Source of the DNA: Gerris lacustris
Lineage: Eukaryota > Arthropoda > Insecta > Hemiptera > Gerridae
Assembly (NCBI GenBank): GCA_951217055.1
Contig: OX578281.1
Span: 12,494,447-12,558,446, forward strand
Length of the DNA: 64,000 bases
Reading direction: 5' to 3'
A program made the position numbers and the translations under genes. This document shows positions 34,198-45,610 of the stretch, in pieces. The notes under the pieces are model-generated. The model did not search any database. It saw only the letters and a program-made list of their open reading frames with translations, and was not told the DNA's origin. Numbering within the stretch: position 1 is the first letter of the stretch; every line of letters starts with the position of its first letter.

Positions 34198-34321
34198 AAA
34201 AATAATAAAATGTACAACATCTTACCTAGATTGAAAATGTAAAAAATTTTGTTGTGTGACGCAAAAACAAAATTTTTTACATTTTCCAATCTAGGTAAGA
34301 TGTTGTACATTTTATTATTTT
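34198..34321. repeat. Near-perfect 53-bp hairpin
   Basis: 34201-34253 and 34266-34319 pair over 53 bp with a single bulged base, leaving a loop of about 12 nt (GTGTGACGCAAA). It is the centre of the palindromic element around it. Such a stem would form a long hairpin RNA if transcribed. Confidence 0.93.
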
Positions 34322-34530
34322 TTATATTTTATTTGAAATCGATTACAATAAAAAACTTAATTTATTAGTTACTGTAGCTTTTGACGTAATAATAGTGTAA
34401 AAATTGTTTATATAAATCTCATGTGTATGATGTTTCGATGTTTTAGGCCTGAAGGTGACCAAGTAGGTCGAAATATAGCCATAATTGAAAAGTAAATTTG
34501 TACTTATTATACCCTAAAAGACCCAACTAC

Positions 34531-35520
34531 TCCAAATAAGTGTTATACATTAGGGACTAGAAGAAAGAAAACTCAAATTTTAAATTCATGTTTTCAAATC
34601 TATTCTTTAAAATTTAAATGATATGACTGGAGATAAATTGATTGGTACTTCTTTAGATTGTTACTCCCCTATGATTTTGTAGAATATAAATGGCTTTGAC
34701 TAAATAAATATTTAGACAAAGGGATGTTTAGTCCAATATACTTTAGGACAAAGGAATATCACACTTTGTTTGTACAAATTTTTGTATAAACAAAAATTGT
34801 CTGTCTGTAATTGGTACAGTTTATATATATATTTACTATATCTAATATCTAATTTATTTAAAAAATTCAAGCTTTGATGTAAATATAAATATAGTCTTTT
34901 TTTTTTTTTTTTTTACTGTTATCTTTTAAAAGTTTAAATTACACGATGTTTCGCCTTTTTTCAGACGATTTTTTCCTACTTTTAATTTTTCCCTTTATTC
35001 CTGGTTCTTTAATAGGATTTTCTCTTTTTTTACTTCACTCGATTCTTTTAAGTTGAAGCAGTGTATTTCTTTATATCTTGAGTAAATGAATTTTGTGAGA
35101 TATTATTATATGAAATAAAAGTAAATGAGATTTTTTTTTTTTCAGTTAATATAATTTTTTTTGTAGTATTACGTACCCACATTTTTCCACTATTTCTTTA
35201 ATGTATTTTATCCCTTTTATGTATATTGAAGGTTTTTAAAGAGAAATGTAAATGTATTTTTAATTATATTTGTTTTATGTAGTAAATTATTTATTCGTTG
35301 TTTACTAACTGGAGATATTCTTTAGAACTCAATATGTTTTAAGTTAAATTTTAATTTTATTCATAAAATATTATGGATGATAAGTTGGCATTTCCGGTAT
35401 TCTTCTATATAGACTATAATGGAATATACAGTCTATTCTATATACTCGAGTTATCAAATGATATTAAGCTAGACTCATTTTTCCTACCAAATAATCCAGT
35501 TAACATTTCATAATCCATCA
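34531..35520. other. AT-rich stretch, nothing recognised
   Basis: GGACAAAGGAATATCACACTT at about 34744 resembles GGACAAAGGAATATCAAACTT at 6939, a weak dispersed repeat. No gene was recognised. Confidence 0.5.
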
Positions 35521-35521
35521 T

Positions 35522-35597
35522 TTTTACTTTCTAATGTAAAGAGAAAATATTGTGATGGTGAGAAAATTAGATTTTGATGGATTTACAAATTTCACCA
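35522..35597 (+). mobile_element. Family C 5' fragment
   Basis: TTACTTTCTAATGTAAAGAG, GTGATGGTGAGAAAATTAGA and GATGGATTTACA match the family C start; the fragment breaks off at a poly-A run (35598-35617). Confidence 0.7.
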
Positions 35598-35910
35598 AAA
35601 AAAAAAAAAAAAAAAAATCAACATTTATTAAATTGCCGTCACGCAAAAAATACATGAAAAAAATGACGCTATTAAATATAGTGCCCGTAAGTTAGAATAT
35701 AATACGAGGTAGATTGGTTTTTCTCTTATATTCATTTTAGTTCTGTACTTCACCGATAGATGTATACTTTCAAAATTTTGTATAAAATGATAGCTTTTCT
35801 CCACTTCATGAAAAAACATTGAAATATCTATGTGTGGATTCAAATCCATTTCCATGAAATGGAGAAAATGTAGTATTTTTTAAATTATAATTTGTAATCA
35901 GTAGTGTATT
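35598..35910. other. AT-rich stretch, nothing recognised
   Basis: No gene was recognised. Confidence 0.45.
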
Positions 35911-36336
35911 GCATCCGAGCTTACCGAAGGTAACGGAAGCTACGTGATCGTTCTGAAGAACGAAAAATTTGTAGGTCTCCGATTTCAAAACTTCCAATAC
36001 AGAAATCCGTTTCAGACATCAGGGAACATTTTTGGTTCCGTGTCTGTCTGTCGCTCTATTTTTGCGAACATATCTTAAAAACGTCCGATTTTAATGAAAT
36101 TTAGATGGTAGATCATGATTAGCCTATTGTAGTTCCCATATAAGTTTCAACCTTCTGCGCTCATTTGTTTCTCTTCCACATGCACACAAACATACATTAT
36201 TTACACCTATAGCTTCAAAAGTACTACTGATTTGTATGAAACATTTATAGTTTATCGAAAGTAGCCCGCAGATAGCCCCAGATTAATTTGAACTGTCTGC
36301 GCTCTTTAAATTTTGCTTAATTGATACTTTAATTCA

Positions 36337-36546
36337 ACGATAATTTGACGCCACTCCAGCGATAGACGCTCAAGCGATAGTCGACCCTACGACTATCGCT
36401 GAGGACTCCTTCTGAGATTGCGCTTGTTACCTTTTTCGTAGCAGACCGACTCTTAACTGCAATTCTTATTATTTTGTGCCAGAACTAACGCTCAGCGACT
36501 ATCACGCAGCGTCTATCGCTGGAGTTGTGTCTAGGAAAATAAAGCT
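36337..36546. mobile_element. MITE family H3, copy 2, TCA duplication
   Basis: TCA at 36334-36336 and 36547-36549 flanks the element. The right end GGAAAATAAAGCT matches copy 1; the left end is diverged. The GCGATAGACGCTCAAGCGAT block is shared. It is inserted two bases inside the left end of the hAT-like element. Confidence 0.8.
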
Positions 36547-36699
36547 TCAAACGGAAAGATTTCCAACATCCCTCTTTATCTACCTGTGTTAGACTACTAC
36601 CGCTGGTCGAGCTATTTGGCGGTTAAAATTGTAACTAAACTTTTACACCGTTCAAAAGATTTTGAGCTTCTTAATTCAAAGATATAAATTTGTTCGTTT

Positions 36700-36774
36700 A
36701 CTAGATTCGAACCCGAGATCTCTTGCACTTGAAGCAATCGCGCATGTCTTACAGCCACCGATGCTCGTTTTTTT
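36700..36774 (-). repeat. tRNA-like relic
   Basis: The minus strand reads GCATCGGTGGCTGTAAGAC...CAAGTGCAAGAGATCTCGGGTTCGAATCT. The B box GGGTTCGAATC is clear and a weak A box can be placed 5'. The acceptor stem does not pair convincingly. It is carried inside the hAT-like element. Confidence 0.5.
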
Positions 36775-37117
36775 TCTTTTATTTATTTAACAAATTGTAA
36801 AAATGTCTGACAATCAGTATTTGTTTATATCTTAGAATTCGAGGAATGTCAAAAAATCATAAGTAGTTTACAATTTTAACCGCCAAACAGTTCGACCAGC
36901 GCTAGTGGTCTTACACCTCTAAAATACTGGAGTTGGATACCCCTGCTTTAATTCATGTAAAAAATCAATTTTGACAGAAAAAAAACCAATATTGACAGCT
37001 TAAAAAACGGGGGAATCAATTAAACAAACTAGACAATATAGGCTTGTAAAATCATATAATCAATAAAACACGTGGATAGGATCCGAGTATACTATGTGCC
37101 ACACCAATTGGCAGTCT

Positions 37118-38385
37118 ATTTTTTTCTAGATTATGCTGAGTAATTAGATTTCAGTTATAATTAATGGGAAGAGGAGAACAATATTAAAGGATTGTAGATA
37201 TCTGATATTTTTTTTGAAAAAACGAAGAAGAGAAATTCTTTTTTTTGTGGTTGAGCGCGTTGTGAAGGCTTTTGGAGCGTTGAAAAATCCGGTCGGTTTT
37301 TATTTAGCCCGGAACCCACTGAGAATAATTAAAACATTCCCTTGCTTTCAACTTGTTGGGCTCCTGGACGGAAGGGGAATGCGGGTATATTAGTAAGGGC
37401 AGAAGCCTTCTCTCCCTCGTGCCCTAAAACTGTTGGAAGTAATGAGACTCTGAAAGAGGAAAGGGAACTCCAGCCCTTCCCAGCCCTTCTCTAGCAAGGG
37501 AGAGAAGTTGCGCCTCCCTCGCCTTCTCCTGGTTAAACAGTTTCACGAAACATTAACTTTCTTGTTAGTCTACGTACCACTAAACCTCCCAACTGAAACA
37601 CAGTCAAAATAACCTTTCTGAAAACCTAAAAAACCTATCTAAAGATTTTCAACTAGAAAATCCCCTGGATTTTTCCCCCGAAGACCAAAAAAAATCTTAT
37701 TCACTTGAAGTAACATTTACAATTCAAAGATCCCCAGAGAAACCAAACTTGGGGATTTAACATCATCTTAGCATCTTAGTCCGGATCCACCCGCTAAATT
37801 CAGGATTTTCTTCCTTTATCCGATGAAATTTAAAAGAAAATTTGGACTTTCCAACTCATGAGAACCACTTACTTGAAGACACTTTTTTCTTCTTCCATCC
37901 AAAATCCCTTAAATTGAATGGAAAAAATCCGTTCTCTCAAAAATTACACTGCGAGACAATCGAAAGCCGTCGCAATCGTTACCATTGTTCTTTATACAAT
38001 AGCTTAGCTGGTAAGCTTCTCCTTTCTATTAGATTCTTTCTTCCAAAAAAAAAGAGTGCGATCCTGGTTTTTTTTTCATCTTCTTATTTTCGTAAAAGCT
38101 AATTAAATAGATTGGTTTCGTTATCTTTCTTTCCTTTCTTTTCCACTGTGTAATATATTATGCTTGCTATGCGAGATGTTGTACGTGAAATGGGGTTAGA
38201 TGGTGGTCGATAACCTCTCTACAGTTATCTTTTATTGGCTGATTTATTATATTATAAACTGTATTAAATTAAAACTATTTCGGCTTTTCAACAAGTAGAC
38301 GAAGGCTTCAACGAAATTAGTTTCACTGTTTTTTGAAGTTTTTTTTTAGTTAGCAAAACTAATTATTAATTTTACAATTAATAGA
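37118..38385. other. Unique stretch with a GC-richer core; no gene proven
   Basis: 37250-37560 is richer in G and C and does not match the rest of the window. CTCCAGCCCTTCCCAGCCCT and AGCAAGGGAGAGAAGTT are examples. The 86-residue frame at 37842-38102 has no recognised domain. It could be a promoter, UTR or low-copy repeat. Confidence 0.45.
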
Positions 38386-38389
38386 TGTT

Positions 38390-39635
38390 GAGTCATATTG
38401 TATGCACCTAGTTCTATTGCATTATATGAGGCTTTATGTTTACGAGTCATATTGTATGCACCTATACTTCTATTGCATTATATGAGGCGTTATGTTTATA
38501 AGTGATATTGTATACACCTAGTTCTATTGCATTATATGAGGCGTTATGTTTATAAGTGATATTGTATACACCTAGTTCTATTGCATTATATGAGGCGTTA
38601 TGTTTATGAGTCATATTGTATGCACCAAATTCTATTGCATTATATGCGAGGCGTTATGTTTATGAGTCATATTGTATGCACCAAATTCTATTGCATTATA
38701 TGCGAGGCGTTATGTTTATGAGTCATATTGTATGCACCTAATTCTATTACATTATATGAGGAGTTATGTTTATAAGTGATATTGTATGCACCCACTTCTA
38801 TTTCATAATATGAGGAGTTATGTTTATAAGTAATATTGTATGCACCCACTTCTATTTCATAATATGAGGAGTTATGTTTATAAGTAATATTGTATGCACA
38901 CACTTCTATTTCATAATATGAGGAGTTATGTTTATAAGTGATATTGTATGCGCCCACTTCTGTTTCATAATACGAGGAGTTATGTTTATTAGTGATATTG
39001 TATTCACCTAGTTCCATTACATTATATGAGGAGTTATGTTTATAAGTGATATTGTATGCACCCACTTCTATTTCATAATATGAGGAGTTATGTTTATAAG
39101 TGATATTGTATGCACCCACTTCTATTTCATAATATGAGGAGTTATGTTTATAAGTAATATTGTATGCACCCACTTCTATTTCATAATATGAGGAGTTATG
39201 TTTATAAGTGATATTGTATGCACCTAGTTCTATTACATTATATGAGGAGTTATGTTTATAAGTGATATTGTATGCACCTAGTTCTATTGCATTATATGCG
39301 AGGCGATATGTTTATGAGTCATATTGTATGCACCTAATTCTATTACATTATATGAGGAGTTATGTTTATAAGTGATATTGTATGCACCCACTTCTATTTC
39401 ATAATATGAGGAGTTATGTTTATAAGTGATATTGTATGCACCCACTTCTATTTCATAATATGAGGAGTTATGTTTATAAGTGATATTGTATGCACCCACT
39501 TCTATTTCATAATATGAGGAGTTATGTTTATAAGTGATATTGTATGCACCTAGTTCTATTGCATTATATGCGAGGCGTTATGTTTATGAGTCATATTGTT
39601 ATATGCACCTAGTTCTATTGCATTATATAAGGGAA
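38390..39635. repeat. 54-bp satellite, about 23 units
   Basis: Each unit contains ATTGTATGCACC, TTCTATT, CATAATATGAGG or CATTATATGAGG, and GTTATGTTTATAAGTG. Two main variants alternate in blocks (CACCTAGTTC-type and CACCCACTTC-type). Some units carry a 2-bp CG insertion (TATATGCGAGG), giving 56 bp. On the minus strand, 54 bp gives an 18-residue repeat (YNITYKHNSSYYEIEVGA); the 2-bp variants break this frame, so the 161-residue frame is not taken as a gene. Confidence 0.96.
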
Positions 39636-40367
39636 GTTATGCTTATTCAGTGAAGTTTCCTAGTTAACATTGAGTAAATTGTTTTTTTTATTTTTTGTGA
39701 AAGTTATATTGTTATAAGCTATTAATTAATTCCAATTAAAATTTATTTTAGAAATGCATCGTTTAATAATACCCAAAAGGGAATAAGCAATTATAAATCG
39801 TTATCTTTATCATTTTGATAAATTACTTAACCTTTTCCGTACTTCCTGGAATCTATATTATGCGGCCGAGTTAATCAACTTAAATGTTAAATTATTCCTT
39901 ACTATATTTAATTTAATTTATTTAGATTAACTATTCTAATGATTTAACTTTTTGTGTTTTATTTTACTGAACTTTAAGAATCATATATCATATATTCATT
40001 TATAAAACAACATGCAATACAAATAAAGATAAACTAGGGTAAAATCAGTCTGGCTGTGGTATGGTTTTTTAAAAACATATACCAGAAAAAAAACTTGAAA
40101 AGCTTTTAAAAAAAATATAAAAAAATAACAAAATTTATATTATAAAATGTTAGCGTAAGTATACATTGGTGTTTCATGACTCCATTGATAATTGAAGTCA
40201 GAATTTTACCTTCTTTTCTGATCATGCTATTTTTCACTTCAACTTAATTTGTCATTCATCGTGAGAAAAACATGTCTTTGCAATACAGACTAGGTGAATA
40301 ATGAATTAAAAATGATTTTAAAATGAAAAGCAAGTGTGTATTTAATATTTACTATGCAAATGAAGGA
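39636..40367. other. AT-rich stretch, nothing recognised
   Basis: No gene or repeat family was recognised. Confidence 0.5.
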
Positions 40368-40983
40368 CTCGAAAAATGAAATCAAAAATATAAAACAAGA
40401 AAGAAGAGGACGGGGAGGTTTTATTCAGGTTAGCCTCATCATGAAATCAAAAATATAAACAAGAGGGAAGGGGACGGGGAGGTTTCATTCAGGTTAGCCT
40501 CATCATGAAATCAAAAATATAAACAAGAAGGAAGAGGACAGGGAGGTTTCATTCAGGTTAGCCTCATCATGAAATCAAAAATATAAACAAGAAGGAAGAG
40601 GACAGGGAGGTTTCATTCAGGTTAGCCTCATCATGAAATCAAAAATATAAACATGAGGGAAGGGGACGGGGAGGTTTCATTCAGGTTAGCCTCATCATGA
40701 AATCAAAAATATAAACAAGAAATAAGAGGACGGGAAGGTTTCATTCAGGTTAGCCTCATCATGAAATCAAAAATATAAAACAAGAAAGAAGAGGACGGGG
40801 AGGTTTTATTCAGGTTAGCCTCATCATGAAATCAAAAATATAAACAAGAGGGAAGGGGACGGGGAGGTTTCATTCAGGTTAGCCTCATCATGAAATCAAA
40901 AATATAAACAAGAGGGAAGGGGACGGGGAGGTTTCATTCAGGTTAGCCTCATCATGAAATCAAAAATATAAACAAGAAATAAG

Positions 40984-42242
40984 ACTAGAAGCTAAAAACC
41001 ACGAAAACATTTTGCGCCGGAAGGTTATAGTCATGTTATAGTTGAACTCAACAACAGGTTATAATAATAGTTTTTATTTACCGTATCAGTTTTAAGTTGT
41101 GTCTTCTTCTTTAGCAAATTTTCATTGGAGTAATTTACTAATGTGCCTATTGTAGTGCCATATTTCATTTTTTCTTTCATTAATAAAAAGAAATATTGTT
41201 TTGATCAAAATTGTTTCACTCCCTTTCAAGAAAATAGTGAGAAAGATCTCGTACTTCACCAATTTTTAAGTTCTGCAAATATACTAAAAACATTAGTGTG
41301 AACACAGACTCCTCGAAAAAGAAAAGAAAAACTTTCTTTAGCCGGAATTCAGTAATAAATCGTGAATATATATTTCTAAAGAATTTCATTAATGTAAAAG
41401 AGTACTGTAATTTATGTTAAAAAATCAAAACAATTTTACTGATGTAAGAAACGGTGGAAAATTAAATAAATTTACAACCATACGAAATTGGCAGTCTATT
41501 TCTCCTTTATTTATTTTTATTTTTTATAATAATAAAGGGAATAATGCAGCTTTTATGAAATTTAAGTGAGCTGTTTTGTTGATTTCAAAGATTAATGTGA
41601 TTATATCAACGTTAATTTTATACTCCGGGTACGGGTAATAATGAGTAGTATTTTTCTTAAAGAAATGTAATAAATTATAAGTCCTATTCCTATTGAATAT
41701 TGAAGCTTGTTCAATTCAGCTAAATTAAACTAACACAATACTTTTTTCAAACTAAGACCAGCCTCTTTAGTATTCTTTATAAGTTTTAGTCTTAGCCTAA
41801 CAGAGTTCAAAATAATTGTTCTATGAAAAATGTAATATTTTCCAGACTGATTCCTGTTATTTTTAGGTACCTGTAAATATTTTTGTTATCACAAGATTGT
41901 ACAAATTAAAAGAATTAATATTGACTCCACTCTTCATTTCCAATCCAAGTCTTGGAAAATGAACAAGTAGTTCCCTTTTCTTGCTTCCTGCAAATACTTA
42001 AATGTTACCTTTTACAGAAAAAAAATTATTTACCACATTTTACCATTTATTTATTAATTACTATTATACAGATAAATACTTAAAAAGTAACGCACAACAT
42101 ACTATTCAGTAAACCCATACAACGTTCACGAGTTATAAGTTATAACCTTCTCTTGTTGTTGTTGTTGAGGTTCAATTGTAACCTATTATCTAGGATTGTA
42201 ACCTTCCGGCGCAAAACTTTTTCGTGGTTTTTAGCTTCTAGT
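40984..42242. mobile_element. TIR element S, copy 1 (1259 bp), 8-bp duplication
   Basis: GAAATAAG at 40976-40983 and 42243-42250 flanks ACTAGAAGCTAAAAACCACG and its complement. The inverted ends extend imperfectly for about 85 bp, including CGCCGGAAGGTTATAG / CTTCCGGCG and ACTCAACAACAGG / TGTTGTTGAGG. A family A end fragment (AATTGGCAGTCTATTTC at about 41488) lies inside, in both copies. No transposase frame was seen. An 8-bp duplication suits hAT among known superfamilies, but the ACTAG terminus is atypical. Confidence 0.88.
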
Positions 42243-42364
42243 GAAATAAGAGGACGGGAAGGTTTCATTCAGGTTAGCCTCATCATGAAATCAAAAATAT
42301 AAACAAGAGGGAAGGGGACGGGGAGGTTTCATTCAGGTTAGCCTCAACATGAAATCAAAAATAT

Positions 42365-43324
42365 ACTAGAAGCTAAAAACCACGAAAACATTTTGCGCCG
42401 GAAGGTTATAGTCATGTTATAGTTGAACTCAACAACAGGTTATAATAATAGTTTTTATTTACCGTATCAGTTTTAAGTTATGTTTCTTCTTCTTTAGCAA
42501 ATTTTCATTGGAGTAATTTACTAATGTGCCTATTATATTGCCATATTTCATTTTTTCTTTCATTAATAAAAAGAAATATTGTTTTGATCAAAATTGTTTC
42601 ACTCCCTATCAAGAAAATAGTGAGAAATAGAGCTCGTACTTCACCAATTTTTAAGTTCTGCAAAAACACTAAAAACGTTAGTGTGAACACAGACTCCTCG
42701 AAAAAGAAAAGAAAAACTTTCTTTTACCAGAATTCAGTAATAAATCGTGAATATATATTTCTAAAGAATTTCATTAATGTAAAAGAGTACTGTAATTTAT
42801 GTGAAAAAATCCAACAATTTTGACTGATGTAAGAAACGGTGGAAAATTAAATAAATTTACAACCATACGTAATTGGCAGTCTATATCTCCTTTATTTATT
42901 TTTATTTTTTACAACAATAAAGGGAATAATGCAGCTTTTATGAAATTTAAGTGAGCTGGAGCTGTTTTGTTGATTTCAAAGATTAATGTGATTATATCAA
43001 CGTTAATTTTATACTCCGGGTACGGGGTATAATGAGGAGAATTTTTCTTAAAGTAGTTCCCTTTACTTGCTTCCTACAAATACTTAAATGTTACCTAATA
43101 CTTAAAAATGATTTACTACATTTTACAATTTATTTATTAATTACTATTATACAGATAAATACTAAAAAAGTAACGCATAACAACTATTCAGTAAACCATA
43201 CTCCATACAACGTTCACGAGTTATACGTTATAACCTTCTCTTGTTGTTGAGGTTCAATTGTAACCTATTATCTAGAATTGTAACCTCCCGGCGCAAAACT
43301 TTTTCGTGGTATTTAGCTTCTAGT
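42365..43324. mobile_element. TIR element S, copy 2 (960 bp), 8-bp duplication
   Basis: The ends match copy 1. The flanks AAAAATAT (42357-42364) and AAAAAACT (43325-43332) occupy the place of one AAAAATAT in the satellite unit, so they are a duplication with two later changes. About 300 bp present in copy 1 (about 41665-41970) is missing here, with the join near AAGTAGTTCCC. The 99-residue frame at 42524-42823 shows no known domain. Confidence 0.87.
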
Positions 43325-43385
43325 AAAAAACTAAACAAGAGGGAAGAGGACGGGAAGGTTTTATTCAGGTTAGCCTCAACGCGAG

Positions 43386-44480
43386 CAAAGTTAGTTTCAT
43401 TTCAAACACACTTTTTCTAACGACTTGTTACGAGTATCGAGAATAATATGGTTATGGTAGGCTATAGATAATTCTGAAGCATGTAAAAAAAGGCTATGAA
43501 CCCACCTTGACCAATTCTACTTTTAAATAATATACGATGTATGTATAGATAATATGTTAATGTTTTTTGGAGATCTGAGCGCACAGCAATGTGTGCAGTA
43601 ATGTGGGTTTTAGTAAGCGCATGCAGTGTGTATCTTTATACTTGAACCGATTTCACCCGGTTTTTCTCACTCTCATATCTCTGCTTCATCTTACGATGGG
43701 CTTTTGAAATTTAAAACATAGATTAGGCCTAAGTAGCTTACGACGACACTGTAAAACATTTAGCCCTTAATGGCTCATTCAGAAACTGGCCAAGTGTTAA
43801 GCAATAAAAAGAAAAGATCAGTCTTGCTCATGAAAGTAGGAGTGAAATGAGGTTATATAAAAAAAAGCAGACTTGACCAAAAAGTAGATATTACTACTTT
43901 GATAGGCTGATGTACTTTGGAAAGGGTCTGGAACTTGGCCCTTTTTTCTCGGTTAGGATTTTTTATGGATAATACTGGTAGATTTATAATTCATTTAACG
44001 TTTGAAGCTATAAAGGATTATCCCTTGTGCTTTTTTTATTTCTTTTAAATCTCTTATCCATTTGACACTTATTTTATCAAAGCCCTATTAATAATCAATA
44101 TCTTTAGTTTTGTTTTTCTTAAAGTGTATCTCGATAAGAGATTTTTATTTTTGTCGAAGGAAAAAGCAACGGTTGCTGGGATTAGATGGACCTAGAGAAG
44201 GGACAAGTTTATAAGTTAAAGTCTCAGGTGTGTGAAGTGAAGGTGAGGATTGTGTGTATGTGTAGTAGTAAGTCTGTGAAGAGAAGGGTTTTGTAGCGTA
44301 TAACATGGTTCAAAGCTTACCCCAAACCATGGCCTCGGTGATTAGAACAGATAAGGCACGAACCCTCTTGCCTCATTCTCTTTATATGGAACTTTCTTAC
44401 CTCGCTTCTTTTACACACTTCCCCCAAAATAAAATACTCTACTCATCTTATAAAATTCTGTCTTATTTTTTTATTTTTTT
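43386..44480. other. Unique stretch, nothing recognised
   Basis: No repeat or gene was recognised. 44160-44420 is somewhat less AT-rich. Confidence 0.5.
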
Positions 44481-44919
44481 ATAAGTATATACATTTTTTT
44501 TCTAAACTAATTAAACTAGGCATCGCGTGGCTCTATCATTGAAGCGAGCGTATTGCAATGAAATACTGAATATTGAAATTTATTAATCATGATGAATGTC
44601 ATAGTTGAAGATAAGTGGAAGAGGGTAGTGTGGGGAAGAGTGGGGGTACTCGGTACAAAGCTTTACTTCCTAAACAAGCCTATACTCTATACGACTATAA
44701 CAATCTTCACCACCCGCGGTAGCTTTTAAACAATTATTATAAATGTATCTCGTCACTACGCAAAGAATTTTGCTTGTATCAAGTTGAAATTTTGCATACC
44801 TGTTTCAATTGTGCATTAGATGGTGTATATGAAGTTTTATTAAAATCGTTACGTTAGAACGTAAGATATCGGTAAAAAGGTTGTTTTCTCTATTATAATT
44901 ATAAACGTTTAGGTCCGCT

Positions 44920-45275
44920 TTAATAGTTTTAGCGATCTTTATTAAGTCATAGCGGTGTCGCTGTTGGTTTTAGTAAAAAATGTTATTTGTAAAAAATGTT
45001 TGTCTCATCGAATAGATGATGATGGAATCTTTTCCCGTCCTGAAATTCCAATTTAATTTTTGTACCTCTCGTTTACGCGAGCGTTGCGCGCGAACTCTTG
45101 GACGGATCACGCTGTTCAACGAACTTAGCCTGAGTATTAGTAAGAGGATCATGTATACCATATTTCAACTAAATCGGTCAACTTTTACTTAAGTTATCGT
45201 CACACGCGTGAACGTTACTGACAGACAGACAGAACCGGAGCATATTTCGTTGAATGTAGGAAGCTCGCTACGCTC
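44920..45275 (+). mobile_element. Family B-related element with a different end hairpin
   Basis: TTTTAGCGATCTTTATTAAG, AGCGGTGTCGCTGTTGG, GTTTACGCGAGCGTTGCGCG and a GACAGACAGACAGAA core match family B. The right end is GAAGCTCGCTACGCTCGCTTC, a hairpin unlike the usual GTTACCTTCGGTAAGC end. GAAGCGAGCG also occurs at 44540, possibly marking the left end of this variant. Confidence 0.72.
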
Positions 45276-45356
45276 GCTTCAATAAAAAATAAATAGTTGG
45301 ATGTTTTGACTGAAATTTTATAGTCCCACTTCGTAATTATGACTAGAAAGTTTTAA

Positions 45357-45597
45357 CAATAATATTGTCACCACAATTGTATATTAAAGATACACAAAAC
45401 GTGTTTCGACAAATTATTTTATCATCTTCTGTGTTAAGTGTTATCATATTGTAATAATAAATTCTCGAAAGAACATGAGAATTTACTCCTGCTATATTAT
45501 GTTAACTCATAAAACTGACGATGATATTATGTATTTGTCAAAACGCGTTTGTGTATTTTAACATAACAGTTTTGGTGATAATATTATTGCGTTAGTT
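45357..45597. repeat. 75-bp inverted repeat pair
   Basis: 45357-45431 and 45523-45597 are diverged reverse complements (AATAATATTGTCACCA... facing ...TGGTGATAATATTATT), with TTCGACAAAT-type and GATGAT motifs. Probably a small non-autonomous element. Confidence 0.72.
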
Positions 45598-45610
45598 TCT
45601 ACAAACCTCT

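Larger units (their letters stand above)
33375..34530. repeat. Palindromic element interrupted by family B
   Basis: 33375-33586 plus 34198-34253 is the reverse complement of 34266-34530. The arms include TATTTCGACCTACTTGGTCA and TTTGACGTAATAATAGTGTA. The left arm is split by a family B copy; the right arm is intact and shows the empty site. No protein is encoded; the 148-residue minus frame here is a by-product of the repeats. Confidence 0.88.
36335..36945. mobile_element. hAT-like MITE, 8-bp duplication, split by H3
   Basis: CTTTAATT at 36327-36334 and 36946-36953 is an 8-bp duplication. The right end is GGAGTTGGATACCCCTG, a typical hAT terminus; the left end, after removing H3, reads CAACGGAAAGATTTCCAACA. 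Inner inverted segments CGCTGGTCGAGCTATTTGGC and its complement (36600-36632, 36868-36902) confirm the pairing. Confidence 0.85.
35911..37117 (-). mobile_element. Family A element carrying nested hAT-like and H3 elements
   Basis: It runs from the terminal hairpin (GAGCTTACCGAAGGTAACGG) to CCACACCAATTGGCAGTCTA. Family A sequence stops at 36334 and resumes after 36945 with CTTTAATTC repeated. Without the 611-bp insertion the copy would be about 590 bp, the usual length. Confidence 0.88.
40368..43385. repeat. 64-bp satellite, split into three blocks by two insertions
   Basis: Units read CATCATGAAATCAAAAATAT, then AAACAAGAGGGAAGGGGACG, GGGAGGTTTCATTCAGGTTA. Blocks lie at 40368-40983, 42243-42364 and 43325-43385. 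The blocks join in register when the inserted elements and their 8-bp duplications are removed. Variants GAAAGAAGAGG, GAGGGAAGGGG and GAAATAAGAGG mark unit types. Confidence 0.94.

Noticed and set aside
33864..34310. 148-codon minus-strand frame
   Set aside because: It crosses a family B element with its (GACA) core and half of the hairpin; the SVCLSVCLSV run is the translated microsatellite.
38688..39173. 161-codon minus-strand frame with an 18-residue repeat
   Set aside because: It lies wholly in the 54-bp satellite, and units with a 2-bp insertion shift the frame within the same array.
40368..43385. CRISPR-like array of regular repeats
   Set aside because: The repeats are head-to-tail without unique spacers, and the setting is eukaryotic; the same holds for the 54-bp and 82-bp arrays.
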